Origin: Agaribacter marinus
GTDB taxonomy: Bacteria > Pseudomonadota > Gammaproteobacteria > Enterobacterales > Alteromonadaceae
DNA: 64,000 nucleotides
NCBI RefSeq assembly: GCF_030160655.1
Contig: NZ_BSOT01000005.1
Span: forward strand, 124,001-188,000
Reading direction: 5' to 3'
Each line of letters starts with the position of its first letter. Within the stretch, counting starts at the first letter, position 1. Shown here in pieces: positions 46,788 through 56,143 of the stretch. A program made the position numbers and the translations under genes. A model generated the notes under the pieces. It was not told the origin of the DNA and did no database searches. It worked only from the letters and a program-made list of their open reading frames with translations.

Positions 46788-47156
46788 TTATTTTAAGAAT
46801 TTAATCGTAACCGGGTATTCCCACAGTACACCATCATGCGCTTTAATCGCGCCGACTACTGCAAAGACAAGTGCACAAATGCCGAGTACAATAAATGCAA
46901 AAATTCCGACAAGAATAAAGGTTAACACAAAGCATACCAAGCTATAAATGATTGCGCTCAGCACCCAATTTACGATTACTTTGCCGTGATTATCTATGTC
47001 GCGGTTGTGCTCTTTATTTGTTAACCACATAACAAGAGGGAGTATTAACCCGCCGAATGGAATAATAAAACCAGCAAGTTGACTTAAATGCATCGCCATT
47101 AAATACACCTTTAGCTCCATGCCCCACGGTTTAAATTCTTCTATTTCGTTTTCCAT
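46788..47156 (-). CDS. DUF4870-family small membrane protein
   Basis: The start is placed at ATG 47156, which has AAGGAG upstream and begins MENEIEEFKPWGMELKVYLM; the longer frame to 47243 has no support. The product has 122 residues and about three membrane helices, with LAGFIIPFGGLILPLVMWL and the DIDNHGKVIVNWVLSAIIY pattern of DUF4870. This is a widespread inner-membrane family of unknown role. It reads opposite to its neighbours and looks unrelated to the glucan genes around it. Confidence 0.82.
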   Translation of the reverse strand: MENEIEEFKPWGMELKVYLMAMHLSQLAGFIIPFGGLILPLVMWLTNKEHNRDIDNHGKVIVNWVLSAIIYSLVCFVLTFILVGIFAFIVLGICALVFAVVGAIKAHDGVLWEYPVTIKFLK

Positions 47157-47468
47157 TTCAATCTCCTTGTCAACATTGCACATAATTATTGTGCGTTCAC
47201 ATGTCAGTTTATGCGTAATCTTTAAATAGAACAAGGGGTTCACCTTATGCTCAGCGTTAGCTACTTTCTAGTTTTTCACCCTTTAATTCAATGAATACGT
47301 ATGCACATTAATGTAAAAAAAATGTCAAGAATGTAACATTTCATAATCAATTGATGAAAAAGCATACAAACTCATCACAACTATCATTGTCATGTGGCAA
47401 TGAAATCAGTTAGCAATCAAGTCGTTGATGTAGGCAATGATTGGCTAACACATACATGGGATACACTA
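47157..47468. other. Divergent region before second TonB receptor
   Basis: This 312-bp region lies between the DUF4870 gene and the second receptor's best start. It holds the second copy of the 14-mer (47292-47305). The frame of the receptor remains open back to a GTG at 47394, but I see no signal peptide if that start is used. No other gene is visible. Confidence 0.5.
47292..47305. promoter_or_regulatory. Candidate LacI-type operator, copy 2 (TGAATACGTATGCA)
   Basis: Identical to the site at 42148-42161, 164 bp before the best start of the second TonB receptor gene. Repeated use of one 14-mer at separate promoters of the locus supports a shared regulator. Confidence 0.6.
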
Positions 47469-50459
47469 ATGAAAAAATTTTCCCCTAACAAAGTGACTTA
47501 TTCAATTCGGTCATGCTTGGTGACAGTAGGGCTGATTTCAAGCAGTTTCATGCTATGCGCGCAAGATAACGTTGTGTCTGACGCAAACGCGAATGACAAA
47601 GACGTTGAAGTTATTGAAGTTCAGGGCTATAGCACTAGCCTGATTAAATCGCTCAATCAAAAGCGATTCAGTGATACTGTAACTGAGCAATTATCTGCGG
47701 ATGACTTAGGTGGTTTGCCTGATGTTTCTATTGCGGATGCTTTGACTCGATTGCCAGGTATATCCGCGGTAAGAACGGGTGGACAGGCGGCAGAGATTAA
47801 TATTCGAGGCTTGTCGGGAGATTTTGTATTCTCGACACTTAATGGTCGCGAGCAAGTATCGACGACCGGCAGTCGCTCAATTGATTTTAGCCAGTACCCT
47901 ACTGAGCTCATATATAGCGGCGCTGTCTATAAATCACCCAAGGCATCACTAATTGAAGGTGGTGTTGCGGGGAGCGTGGAACTGACCACTGCAAGCCCAT
48001 TATCAAATAACGATACGCATACATTTAATGCCAATATTCGTGGCATGTACAACGATAGGGCGGGTGAAGTCGCTGATGCAGACGAATTTGGTCATCGTAT
48101 TAGTTTTGCATATCAAGGGCAGTTTTTAGATAACACCTTGGGCCTTGCTTTAGGCTACGCGAGGTTGTTTCAGCCTAGCGTATCAACTCAGTTTATTGGC
48201 CTTGCCTATAACAAGACACTGACAGAAGACAACTGTACTGGCTGCGAAGGCGTGCAAATGTCCGAAGGCTTTGAGATGCAACATAAAGGGGGGAAAGAAA
48301 CTCGTGACGGTTATGTTGCAACAATCGAATGGGCACCGGTAGACAACTTTACTTTAAAAGGTGACGTTTTTTATTCCAAGTTTGACTCCGAGGAATTTGC
48401 GCGCGGATTTAGAGTAAAGTTAGAGGCACCAAACGCCGTGATTGCAAATCCAGTCATTCAAGACAATCATCTCATTGGCGCTACTGTTAATCGCGTTGCC
48501 AGTGGTTTTACGCGTGTGGAACTTGTGAATGATGACAACCAAGACTTTGACGAAATATTCAATGTCGGTGTTAATGCGGATTGGCAAATTAACGATCGAT
48601 TGGCAGTCAATATCGATATATCTCACTCTTCTGGTGAGAATGATTTTAGAAATGGCCTATTGTGGTCATTAGTGGCTGAGGACGCCAATCAAAACGAGCC
48701 TGTACTCGACACGAATATTTCTATTAGTTATTTACTGAACGGGCTTAACCTGCCTGATCTTGGGTTTAATCAAGCTGATGCATTTTCTGACATTAGCCGA
48801 GTGCTAGTATCTAAATACGGGATCTATCCCTTCCAAAATACAGATGAGTCTGATGCCTATCGACTTGATTTTAGCTATGACTTAGAGACTGAATATGTGC
48901 GGTCAATTGAATTTGGTGCACGTTATTCTGACCGAGAATACGCCAATGACCGTAGTGTGTTTGAATTTGGCAGCGACGCCAGTTTCTTAAGTTCGCAACC
49001 ACCGTTGCAAATAAGCAGCGATTTTGCGGAAGTCGTCGATTGGGAAGGTGATTTTAACTACTTTCCCAGTTATCTATCCATTGATTTAGATAGTGCGTTA
49101 AACGCTTGGTTTCCTACCGGTGTGCCTCAACCTGTGCAAAGCTGGGGAGGATATTCAGGAGTTTTAAATCCGACTGAAGGCATTGTTCGACCTGACACAT
49201 CATGGTCTGTGCTAGAGAGCGGGCAAGTATTTGAAGAGATTACCGCTGCCTATATCATGGCAAATCTTGATTTTGAAGTAGGCGATATGCCTGTGTCTGG
49301 TAACATTGGTGTGCGCATGGTTGACACCAAACAAGCGTCTACCTTTTATCAAGACGTAGGCGGTGATATTGAGGCTGGCGCGCAGTTAATTGCAGACGAT
49401 ATCGGTTTAATAACTGATCAATACCGTTTAGTCGTGTTGGAAGACACCTATACGGATTATTTGCCTTCACTCAATCTTAATTTTCAATTAACGGACAATC
49501 AATACATTCGTTTTGCTGCTGCAAAAGTAATGGGCAGACCGCCCATTGATGAAATGTTTGCGAACGCGCGCGTTGACGTGAGCCTGCCAATCGCTGAGCG
49601 CGATGTTGATACGGGTGAAATCAATATTAGTGCAGAAGCCGAAGTATCCGGTCAAAACAGCAATAGTCCGTTTTTACGCCCGTTTTATGCAACACAATAC
49701 GATTTATCATATGAGTACTATTTCACTGAAACAGACGGTGCGTTTGTTGCAGCGTTGTATTACAAGGACATTGAGTCTTTTGTTGATCGCAACACGACAG
49801 ATCCATATGACTTTCGCGCAAATGGGTTTGAAGTCCCCGAAAATATTGATATTCCGGTGCAAGAACGTGACTTAAATGACCCCGACACGCTGTTGCCTGT
49901 TTTCGATAGTGATGGCAATCCATTAACGGTTAGCGTACCGGTGGTGGATGGTGCGTATACAACCGCCATCAACAACTCTGAAGGTGGTTACATTCGAGGT
50001 ATTGAACTCGCTTATACGCAAATATTCAGTTTCTTACCGGGTGCATGGTCTGGTATGGGGGTAAATTTGTCCTATTCGCATACCGAGACTGAAATTGTCA
50101 GGCAAGCGGATACTAGCCGTGGGATCTATACCGCCGAACTGCCCGGACTGTCACCCAATGTGTTTTCAGGCACGTTGTTTTGGGAATTGGATGGCTTCGA
50201 GACGCGAATCAATGCTCGCTACCGCGACCCCTTTGTTTCTCAGCAAGTGGCGGTCAATAATCAGGTCGTCAACTTCGATTCTGAATTAGTTGTAGATTAT
50301 CAGGCGTCTTATCAAATCAATGACAATATAAGTGTGCTTTTTCAAGCAAATAACTTAACTGATGAGCCGACAAAGTCATTCTTTGGTAACGAATCTCGTA
50401 CCGGCACTATCCAATATTTTGGTACGCAATACTTCTTGGGGCTAACGTATTCATTATGA
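47469..50459 (+). CDS. TonB-dependent receptor, coupled to pullulanase-type gene
   Basis: The start is set at ATG 47469 (MKKFSPNKVTYS...) because a signal peptide ending near LCAQ follows; GTG 47394 and ATG 47400 are alternatives. The product has 996 residues. The plug contains VIEVQGYSTSLIKSLNQKR, LSADDLGGLPDVSIADALTRLPG and INIRGLSGDFVFSTLNGRE; the barrel ends TQYFLGLTYSL. It belongs to the same large sugar-receptor type as the first receptor but is clearly distinct. Its stop overlaps the pullulanase start by 4 bp (ATGA), which points to co-translation and a shared substrate, branched or long alpha-glucans. Confidence 0.93.
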   Translation: MKKFSPNKVTYSIRSCLVTVGLISSSFMLCAQDNVVSDANANDKDVEVIEVQGYSTSLIKSLNQKRFSDTVTEQLSADDLGGLPDVSIADALTRLPGISAVRTGGQAAEINIRGLSGDFVFSTLNGREQVSTTGSRSIDFSQYPTELIYSGAVYKSPKASLIEGGVAGSVELTTASPLSNNDTHTFNANIRGMYNDRAGEVADADEFGHRISFAYQGQFLDNTLGLALGYARLFQPSVSTQFIGLAYNKTLTEDNCTGCEGVQMSEGFEMQHKGGKETRDGYVATIEWAPVDNFTLKGDVFYSKFDSEEFARGFRVKLEAPNAVIANPVIQDNHLIGATVNRVASGFTRVELVNDDNQDFDEIFNVGVNADWQINDRLAVNIDISHSSGENDFRNGLLWSLVAEDANQNEPVLDTNISISYLLNGLNLPDLGFNQADAFSDISRVLVSKYGIYPFQNTDESDAYRLDFSYDLETEYVRSIEFGARYSDREYANDRSVFEFGSDASFLSSQPPLQISSDFAEVVDWEGDFNYFPSYLSIDLDSALNAWFPTGVPQPVQSWGGYSGVLNPTEGIVRPDTSWSVLESGQVFEEITAAYIMANLDFEVGDMPVSGNIGVRMVDTKQASTFYQDVGGDIEAGAQLIADDIGLITDQYRLVVLEDTYTDYLPSLNLNFQLTDNQYIRFAAAKVMGRPPIDEMFANARVDVSLPIAERDVDTGEINISAEAEVSGQNSNSPFLRPFYATQYDLSYEYYFTETDGAFVAALYYKDIESFVDRNTTDPYDFRANGFEVPENIDIPVQERDLNDPDTLLPVFDSDGNPLTVSVPVVDGAYTTAINNSEGGYIRGIELAYTQIFSFLPGAWSGMGVNLSYSHTETEIVRQADTSRGIYTAELPGLSPNVFSGTLFWELDGFETRINARYRDPFVSQQVAVNNQVVNFDSELVVDYQASYQINDNISVLFQANNLTDEPTKSFFGNESRTGTIQYFGTQYFLGLTYSL

Positions 50460-53400
50460 AAAATTTAAATAAACTATTTACAAGATGCTCATTGGTAAGC
50501 AAATTTACGCTGATATTTGTAGTGTTGTTTTTAACTGCCTGCGGTGGTTCGGATATTGAACCTGGCGACACACTGCTTACCTGTAATGTTCCCAATGTAC
50601 CGAATGCGGCTGGCAGTGCTTGTGTGCCACCGCCACCAATAAGTTGCCCTGCGCCAACAGTGCCAAATGCAAGTAATGATGCGTGTGTGGTGGGGTTCAA
50701 CGAGAACTTGCCCGACCCTGTGTTTGCGCCTTCAGCGCAACAGGCGGTACTTTATTACAATAGAGCCGACGTGGACGCTGACAATAGCGCGAACGATAAA
50801 GCCTATGAAGGATGGCGTTTGCACACATGGAATAATGACGCCTGTGATGCCTATGCCGATGCCGACACACAATGGGCTAATGGCCGCGTGCATGACGGTA
50901 TAGATCCAACATATGGCGCTTATTGGATACTTGATTTAAAAGACGGTCATGATAACTGCCACAATTTTATTATTCACATTGGCACTGATGATGCGGGTAA
51001 AGAATTGGGCGGTGGCGATTTTTCTGCCAAGTTAGATCAAGACGACCCGCGCTTTGCTCGTATGAATTTCACTCTGTCTGGCGAGCCACGCGTCTTTGAA
51101 TTTCCAATTGATAGCTTAGGTGAGCAGCCCGTTAAAATTGAAGGCGCGCAGGCGCATTGGTTAGACACTGATGTTTTATTGTGGAACGTTGATTTTAGTG
51201 TTGTCAGCTCAGTCAAACTGCATTACTCAGAAAATGCAGATATGGAAATAACCCTCGAAGATGGCGTGATAAATAGTACAGCAATTGAGCTAACAGAGTC
51301 AGCCCTCACCGAGTCTCAGCAAATGATTGCGCCGCACTTATCGGGGTTACCAGCGTTCATGGGGACTTGGTCAGCGGAAGACGCCAAAGCGGTCCTTAAA
51401 ACACAAGTTATCCTCGGCGCTTATGACGTGGACGGGAAGCTTGTTGCTGCCACAGGTGTGCAAATACCCAATGTACTAGACCAATTATATACGGCTGGTC
51501 AAAACGATGCAGATGAGGCAGTTTTAGGGGCATTTTATGAAAATGGCAGCATTCATGCGAACCTTTGGGCACCCACCGCCATTAATGTCATGCTTAACTT
51601 ATATGGTGAAGACAAACGCTTAGTCACAAGTCATCAGATGGATGCAGACACCGCGACTGGTATTTGGTCGCTTAGTTTAGGCGAAGAGGCCGACAGGCAA
51701 CTCTATCGTTATGAAATTACCGTGTATCATCCTGTGACCGGCAAAATTGAAGTCCTTGAAGTGACTGATCCCTATTCTTTGAGTTTGTCAACAAACGGAA
51801 GGTTCTCTCAGTTCGTGAATTTGAATGATGATGATTTAAAACCCGACGGTTGGGAGACGCATACTATTCCTACCGTTGAGAATTTTGAAGACATCGTTAT
51901 TTATGAAGGGCATGTGAGAGATTTCAGCATTCGAGATCAAAGTACGTCTGAAGCTAATCGCGGAAAATACCTGGCTTTTACAGAAAAAAGCTCGTTACCA
52001 ATGCAGCATTTAACCAGTTTAGCCCAGGCTGGCGTCACGCATTTCCATGTATTGCCTGTAAACGACATTGCAACAGTGAATGAAGACAGTGCGCGTTCTA
52101 TTGATTGGACGAGTAAGGTGCAATCATTTTGTGCGCTTGTTCCAGCTGCGCAAGTATGTAATGACGGCACAGATAAAAGCCAAACAGTCGCAGCCTTATA
52201 TCAAAGCTTTGACGTGCTAACTAACCCAGGTGCAGCGCAAGTGTTGACGGAGCAGATTAGAGGTGTCGATCAATTTAATTGGGGATATGATCCTAAACAC
52301 TTTAGCGCACCGGAAGGCAGTTATGCGTCTGATCCAGAAGGTGTTGCACGAATTATAGAACTTCGCGAAATGGTGCAAGGCTTACATGAAGTAGGTTTAC
52401 GCGTCGCCTTAGATGTTGTTTATAACCATACGAATGCATCGGGTGTATTTGCAAACTCTGTATTAGACAAAGTCGTTCCTGGGTATTACCACCGTTATAC
52501 AATAAATGAGGGCAGTATTGTTCGAGAAACATGCTGTGATGACACTGAACCTCGCAATCGTATGATGGAAAAACTGATGGAAGACTCCCTTACGATGTGG
52601 GCGAGTCAATACAAGTTTGATAGTTTCCGCTTTGACATCATGTCACAAGCGTCAAAAACCACGATGGTAAACCTATTTGACGCCGTGAAATCCATCGACC
52701 CCGATACATACTTTTATGGTGAAGGTTGGGGTAAGAATACATCGAGCTACGGCGATTTTGAAATTGCCAGTCAGTTTAATATGGCCGGCACTGAAATCGG
52801 TACTTTTAACGACAGGATCAGAGAAGCCGTGCGTCAAGGGAATATCTTTGCTAGAGAATCATCCGATGCGGCACTAAACGATCAAGACCGTGTGAAGATG
52901 AGCTTGGCCGGTACCTTAACTGACTTTGTAATTAGCACCCGTAACGGCAACGATTCTGAAACAAGTGCACTTGGTGGTTATGCGCTTGACCCTGCTGATA
53001 TCATTAATTACGTCAGTAAACACGATAACGAAACATTGTGGGATCAGTTTAACTATGTGTTGCCAGATGACTTGAGTTTACTTGAGCGTGTAAGGGCGCA
53101 GAATGTGGCGCAAGGCATTAATTTGATGTCTCAGGGGATTCCATTTTTACAAATGGGCGGTGACTTCTTACGCTCGAAATCGATGGATAGAAATACCTTT
53201 GACGCCGGCGACTGGTTTAACTACGTTGATTTTACTATGGAAACCAACAATTGGAATGTCGGTTTACCTTTGGCGCAAGACAACGAAGGCCGTTGGACCG
53301 AAATATCACAATTCATGAACTCGCCTGAAAGAGCATCTTCGATGACGGAGATTGAATTTGCGGCTACTATTTTTAGGGAATTCTTGAGTATTCGTTCTAG

Positions 53401-54823
53401 CAGCCCTTTGTTTAGGTTAACTACCGCTGACGATATTAAGCAGCGAGTGGGTTTTCATAACTTAGGAAGCGATCAACAGCAGGGCTTAATTGCCATGAGT
53501 ATTGATGATGGCATTAGCATAAGCGAAGACCAGGCGTCGTTGATTGATCTAGACCCCAATTATGACGCCTTGATGGTGATTATTAACACGGGATATCAAG
53601 AGAAATCTATTGACGTGCGCACTGCATCAAACTTTGACTTACACCCTGTCCTCATTAATTCAATCGACCCAGATGTGCGAAGTGCCAGCTACATCGATAC
53701 GTCTACTGACGAGCAGGTAGCAGGTAGTTTTACTGTACCACCATTAACGATTGCTGTTTTCGTGAAGCACCAAGGAGATGCACAAGGACGTGGTTTGTCC
53801 GCGTTTGCTACCATTGGCGCGCCAGACATTGTGCCGTTTGGTGATACAAACGTATTTTTGCGTGGTTCGCTAAATGGTTGGAGTGAAGACAACCCAATGG
53901 AATATTTGGGTGATGGGGTATATCAAGTCAGTGCGACACTTGTTGGCGGCGAAGAAATAGAGTTTAAAATTGCGTCTGCAGATTGGGCGACAGTGAACTT
54001 AGGGAATGATAATGGTGGTGTTGATGAGGGCATTATCAAAGGCCTCGAAAGTGGGCAGGGGAACATGCGCTTTACACCACTACTTGATGGTACTTATGTA
54101 TTCACAGTAAATGCCTCATCTATAAGTACGCCTACCTTATTGATAACGAATGAAGAACCGTTTGTTGGCACGCCAATATTTGTAAGAGGCGGCATGAATG
54201 GCTGGGGTACCACTGACGAATTGGCATATCAAGGTAGTGGCGTATATGCCATTACGCTCGATTTAGATGCGCAAGACTATCAGTTTAAGATTGCTAATGC
54301 GGATTGGGCGATGCCGAACTTGGGGAGTGTGTCAGATGATATTGATGACAATACTATCCAGCTTGGCCAAGCTTTGCCATTGTTAGAAAATGGCGGTAAC
54401 CTAAATTTAAGTATAAGTGAAGCAGGCAGTTATGTATTCGTGCTAGATGTGTCAGACGTAAACGCGCCGCTTGTCAGTGTATATAACGCTGCATTTTTTG
54501 CCGAAACGACGGTATTTATCCGAGGTGACATGAATGGCTGGGGAACGGATGATGCACTTGTATGGGACTCGGGGAGCTACATAGTTGATGTTTCGTTAGA
54601 CGCAGGCAGTTATAACTTTAAAGTTTCCAGTGAAGACTGGGCCACGTTTAATTTTGGTGGTGAAGACGGGAATAGTAATGTACTTGTCGGCAGTGACTTT
54701 AGCTTGTCGGGCGGAAACAATCCTCCGAATTTATTGATAAACGTTGAAGAGGCTGGGCGCTATCGGTTTACGGTGTCAGGCTTAAACCCCACAAGCCCAC
54801 AGTTGACCGTGTTGAAGCTATAA
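50456..54823 (+). CDS. Pullulanase-type GH13 lipoprotein with C-terminal triple module repeat
   Basis: The protein has 1455 residues. It has a lipoprotein signal with lipobox LTAC (Cys29). A Cys/Pro-rich linker follows, with two similar units ending in CV. Near 95-185 is a CBM41-like pullulanase-associated domain (GWRLHTWNNDACDAY). The GH13 barrel has DVVYNHTNASG, the nucleophile Asp727 in FDSFRFDIM, the acid/base Glu756 in FYGEGWG and Asp857 in KHDNETLWD. After the catalytic part, three repeats of about 110 residues start near 1132, 1241 and 1354, each with RGxxNGW and a FKxASxDWAxxNxG-like strand; they resemble X25 modules of pullulanases. It probably cuts alpha-1,6 links at the cell surface. 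It overlaps the receptor gene by 4 bp. Confidence 0.88.
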   Translation: MKNLNKLFTRCSLVSKFTLIFVVLFLTACGGSDIEPGDTLLTCNVPNVPNAAGSACVPPPPISCPAPTVPNASNDACVVGFNENLPDPVFAPSAQQAVLYYNRADVDADNSANDKAYEGWRLHTWNNDACDAYADADTQWANGRVHDGIDPTYGAYWILDLKDGHDNCHNFIIHIGTDDAGKELGGGDFSAKLDQDDPRFARMNFTLSGEPRVFEFPIDSLGEQPVKIEGAQAHWLDTDVLLWNVDFSVVSSVKLHYSENADMEITLEDGVINSTAIELTESALTESQQMIAPHLSGLPAFMGTWSAEDAKAVLKTQVILGAYDVDGKLVAATGVQIPNVLDQLYTAGQNDADEAVLGAFYENGSIHANLWAPTAINVMLNLYGEDKRLVTSHQMDADTATGIWSLSLGEEADRQLYRYEITVYHPVTGKIEVLEVTDPYSLSLSTNGRFSQFVNLNDDDLKPDGWETHTIPTVENFEDIVIYEGHVRDFSIRDQSTSEANRGKYLAFTEKSSLPMQHLTSLAQAGVTHFHVLPVNDIATVNEDSARSIDWTSKVQSFCALVPAAQVCNDGTDKSQTVAALYQSFDVLTNPGAAQVLTEQIRGVDQFNWGYDPKHFSAPEGSYASDPEGVARIIELREMVQGLHEVGLRVALDVVYNHTNASGVFANSVLDKVVPGYYHRYTINEGSIVRETCCDDTEPRNRMMEKLMEDSLTMWASQYKFDSFRFDIMSQASKTTMVNLFDAVKSIDPDTYFYGEGWGKNTSSYGDFEIASQFNMAGTEIGTFNDRIREAVRQGNIFARESSDAALNDQDRVKMSLAGTLTDFVISTRNGNDSETSALGGYALDPADIINYVSKHDNETLWDQFNYVLPDDLSLLERVRAQNVAQGINLMSQGIPFLQMGGDFLRSKSMDRNTFDAGDWFNYVDFTMETNNWNVGLPLAQDNEGRWTEISQFMNSPERASSMTEIEFAATIFREFLSIRSSSPLFRLTTADDIKQRVGFHNLGSDQQQGLIAMSIDDGISISEDQASLIDLDPNYDALMVIINTGYQEKSIDVRTASNFDLHPVLINSIDPDVRSASYIDTSTDEQVAGSFTVPPLTIAVFVKHQGDAQGRGLSAFATIGAPDIVPFGDTNVFLRGSLNGWSEDNPMEYLGDGVYQVSATLVGGEEIEFKIASADWATVNLGNDNGGVDEGIIKGLESGQGNMRFTPLLDGTYVFTVNASSISTPTLLITNEEPFVGTPIFVRGGMNGWGTTDELAYQGSGVYAITLDLDAQDYQFKIANADWAMPNLGSVSDDIDDNTIQLGQALPLLENGGNLNLSISEAGSYVFVLDVSDVNAPLVSVYNAAFFAETTVFIRGDMNGWGTDDALVWDSGSYIVDVSLDAGSYNFKVSSEDWATFNFGGEDGNSNVLVGSDFSLSGGNNPPNLLINVEEAGRYRFTVSGLNPTSPQLTVLKL

Positions 54824-55133
54824 CTATATTTACCAGATAGTTTACATAGTAAAAATACAAAAGAGTTTGCCTTGTGCAAACTCTTTTTTTACATTTTATT
54901 TGTATGTAAATTAAACAGATGATAGCGTTAACGGTTATGTCGCTTTACGAACGAAGATAAAAGAACTAAGCTAAAAGTAGTAGGAACTTGTCACAAAGCT
55001 ACTTGTCGTAGTTTTATAAGAATTAGAATTCATTGTGGTATAGCCGAATAATTGAGCTCAGATGAGCTATATGTTGTTGGAGTTGTGGTATGTTTTGCCG
55101 TAGATATATTGCCCAAAAAATGTCTGCTACTGC
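54824..55133. other. Intergenic region after pullulanase gene
   Basis: This 310-bp stretch holds the pullulanase terminator (54859-54890) and otherwise no gene, repeat or operator that I can see. No copy of the TGAATACGTATGCA motif is present. Confidence 0.5.
54859..54890 (+). terminator. Terminator after pullulanase gene
   Basis: AAAAGAGTTTGC (54859-54870) and GCAAACTCTTTT (54876-54887) form a perfect 12-bp stem with a five-base loop, followed by more T. It ends the receptor-pullulanase transcript. Confidence 0.92.
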
Positions 55134-56048
55134 ATGAAAGCATTTAACGTTAGCGTGATGCAAAAACTACTAATTGTTATCAGTGGTTTGCTGTTTGCAA
55201 GTTTAGGGCACGCCAACTATGAGACGAATGGTAATATTGTTGATATCAAAATTGCTATCGACAAAACGATTGTTGACAATCATCCTGAGTTGGTAAATGG
55301 CGACATATGCGTCAATTTAGATACTTACCTTACTTCATTAGAACGCCCCCCCATTGGTTTAATGATTATGTGCCGAGCCTTTGAACTTGGCCGCCTTAAT
55401 GTCAACATTATTTTGATTGAATCACCGAGTTATAATCGCTCACTTCGGATGGTAGAAGACGGCTTAGTACATACAATGTCTGAGAGCGTTTGGGTCTCTG
55501 ATATTGACCATGCGCGTATACTAAGGACAACACCGGTGTTGCCAGTGGGTGAGTTTGAAAAGGGTGTGTATGTCCTTGCAGATCATCCTTTAACATTAGC
55601 CAATAACGACGAAGTATTGGATAAATTTACGGGCGTGACGATAAAAACGTGGAATCATGATTGGCGAATCATTAATGAATTAAGCTCAAACGTTGTACCC
55701 GCATCTCGTTATGAGCATCTGGTCAATGTGATGCAAGCCGGCAGAGGGGATTTTACCTTGCTGGAATTCCCGCAAAACAAAGAATTAGAACTAATGGTGC
55801 TAGGCGTTAAAATGAAACCTGTACCGGGCATAAAAGTCGTTATTCCTGAAAGCCGAGTGCTTGTTGTTACAAAGCAAGGTGATATTGCTGAGTTTCTTGG
55901 TCAAATGATTAATGACGGTGTAAAGACCTTGAATGAAAATGGCGAAACTAAGGCCTTGTATCAGACGATGGGCTTTCACAATCCAGTCACTGCAAATTGG
56001 CGCGTACTCAATACCTTTGCTAATGGGATAAACGGCCCTAACAGCTAA
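55134..56048 (+). CDS. Secreted solute-binding-like protein (PBP2-type)
   Basis: The protein has 304 residues with a signal peptide ending near LGHA-NYE. The rest resembles extracellular solute-binding proteins of family 3: LIESPSYNRSLRMVEDGLVHT, a domain hinge, and GVYVLADHPLTLAN with VMQAGRGDFTLLEFPQ. These often act alone as periplasmic sensors in marine bacteria rather than as transporter parts. No permease or ATPase gene is near it. The gene follows the pullulanase after its terminator and precedes the operator of the GH13 gene, so it is probably expressed on its own. Ligand is unknown. Confidence 0.65.
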   Translation: MKAFNVSVMQKLLIVISGLLFASLGHANYETNGNIVDIKIAIDKTIVDNHPELVNGDICVNLDTYLTSLERPPIGLMIMCRAFELGRLNVNIILIESPSYNRSLRMVEDGLVHTMSESVWVSDIDHARILRTTPVLPVGEFEKGVYVLADHPLTLANNDEVLDKFTGVTIKTWNHDWRIINELSSNVVPASRYEHLVNVMQAGRGDFTLLEFPQNKELELMVLGVKMKPVPGIKVVIPESRVLVVTKQGDIAEFLGQMINDGVKTLNENGETKALYQTMGFHNPVTANWRVLNTFANGINGPNS

Positions 56049-56069
56049 TAATCACGAAGACAAACGCGT

Positions 56070-56083
56070 TGAATACGTATGTA
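56070..56083. promoter_or_regulatory. Candidate LacI-type operator, copy 3 (TGAATACGTATGTA)
   Basis: This site differs from the copies at 42148 and 47292 at one base (T for C in the 13th position) and lies 61 bp before the GH13 gene. The ATACGTAT core is intact. Confidence 0.55.
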
Positions 56084-56143
56084 ATTGTTTTAACATATTG
56101 TTAACGGTTATGCTGTGTCCAATTAACTAGTTGGCAGCATAAA

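Noticed and set aside
49603-49875. 90-codon frame within the second TonB receptor gene
   Set aside because: Out-of-frame shadow; the receptor frame is continuous across it, so it is not a frameshift.
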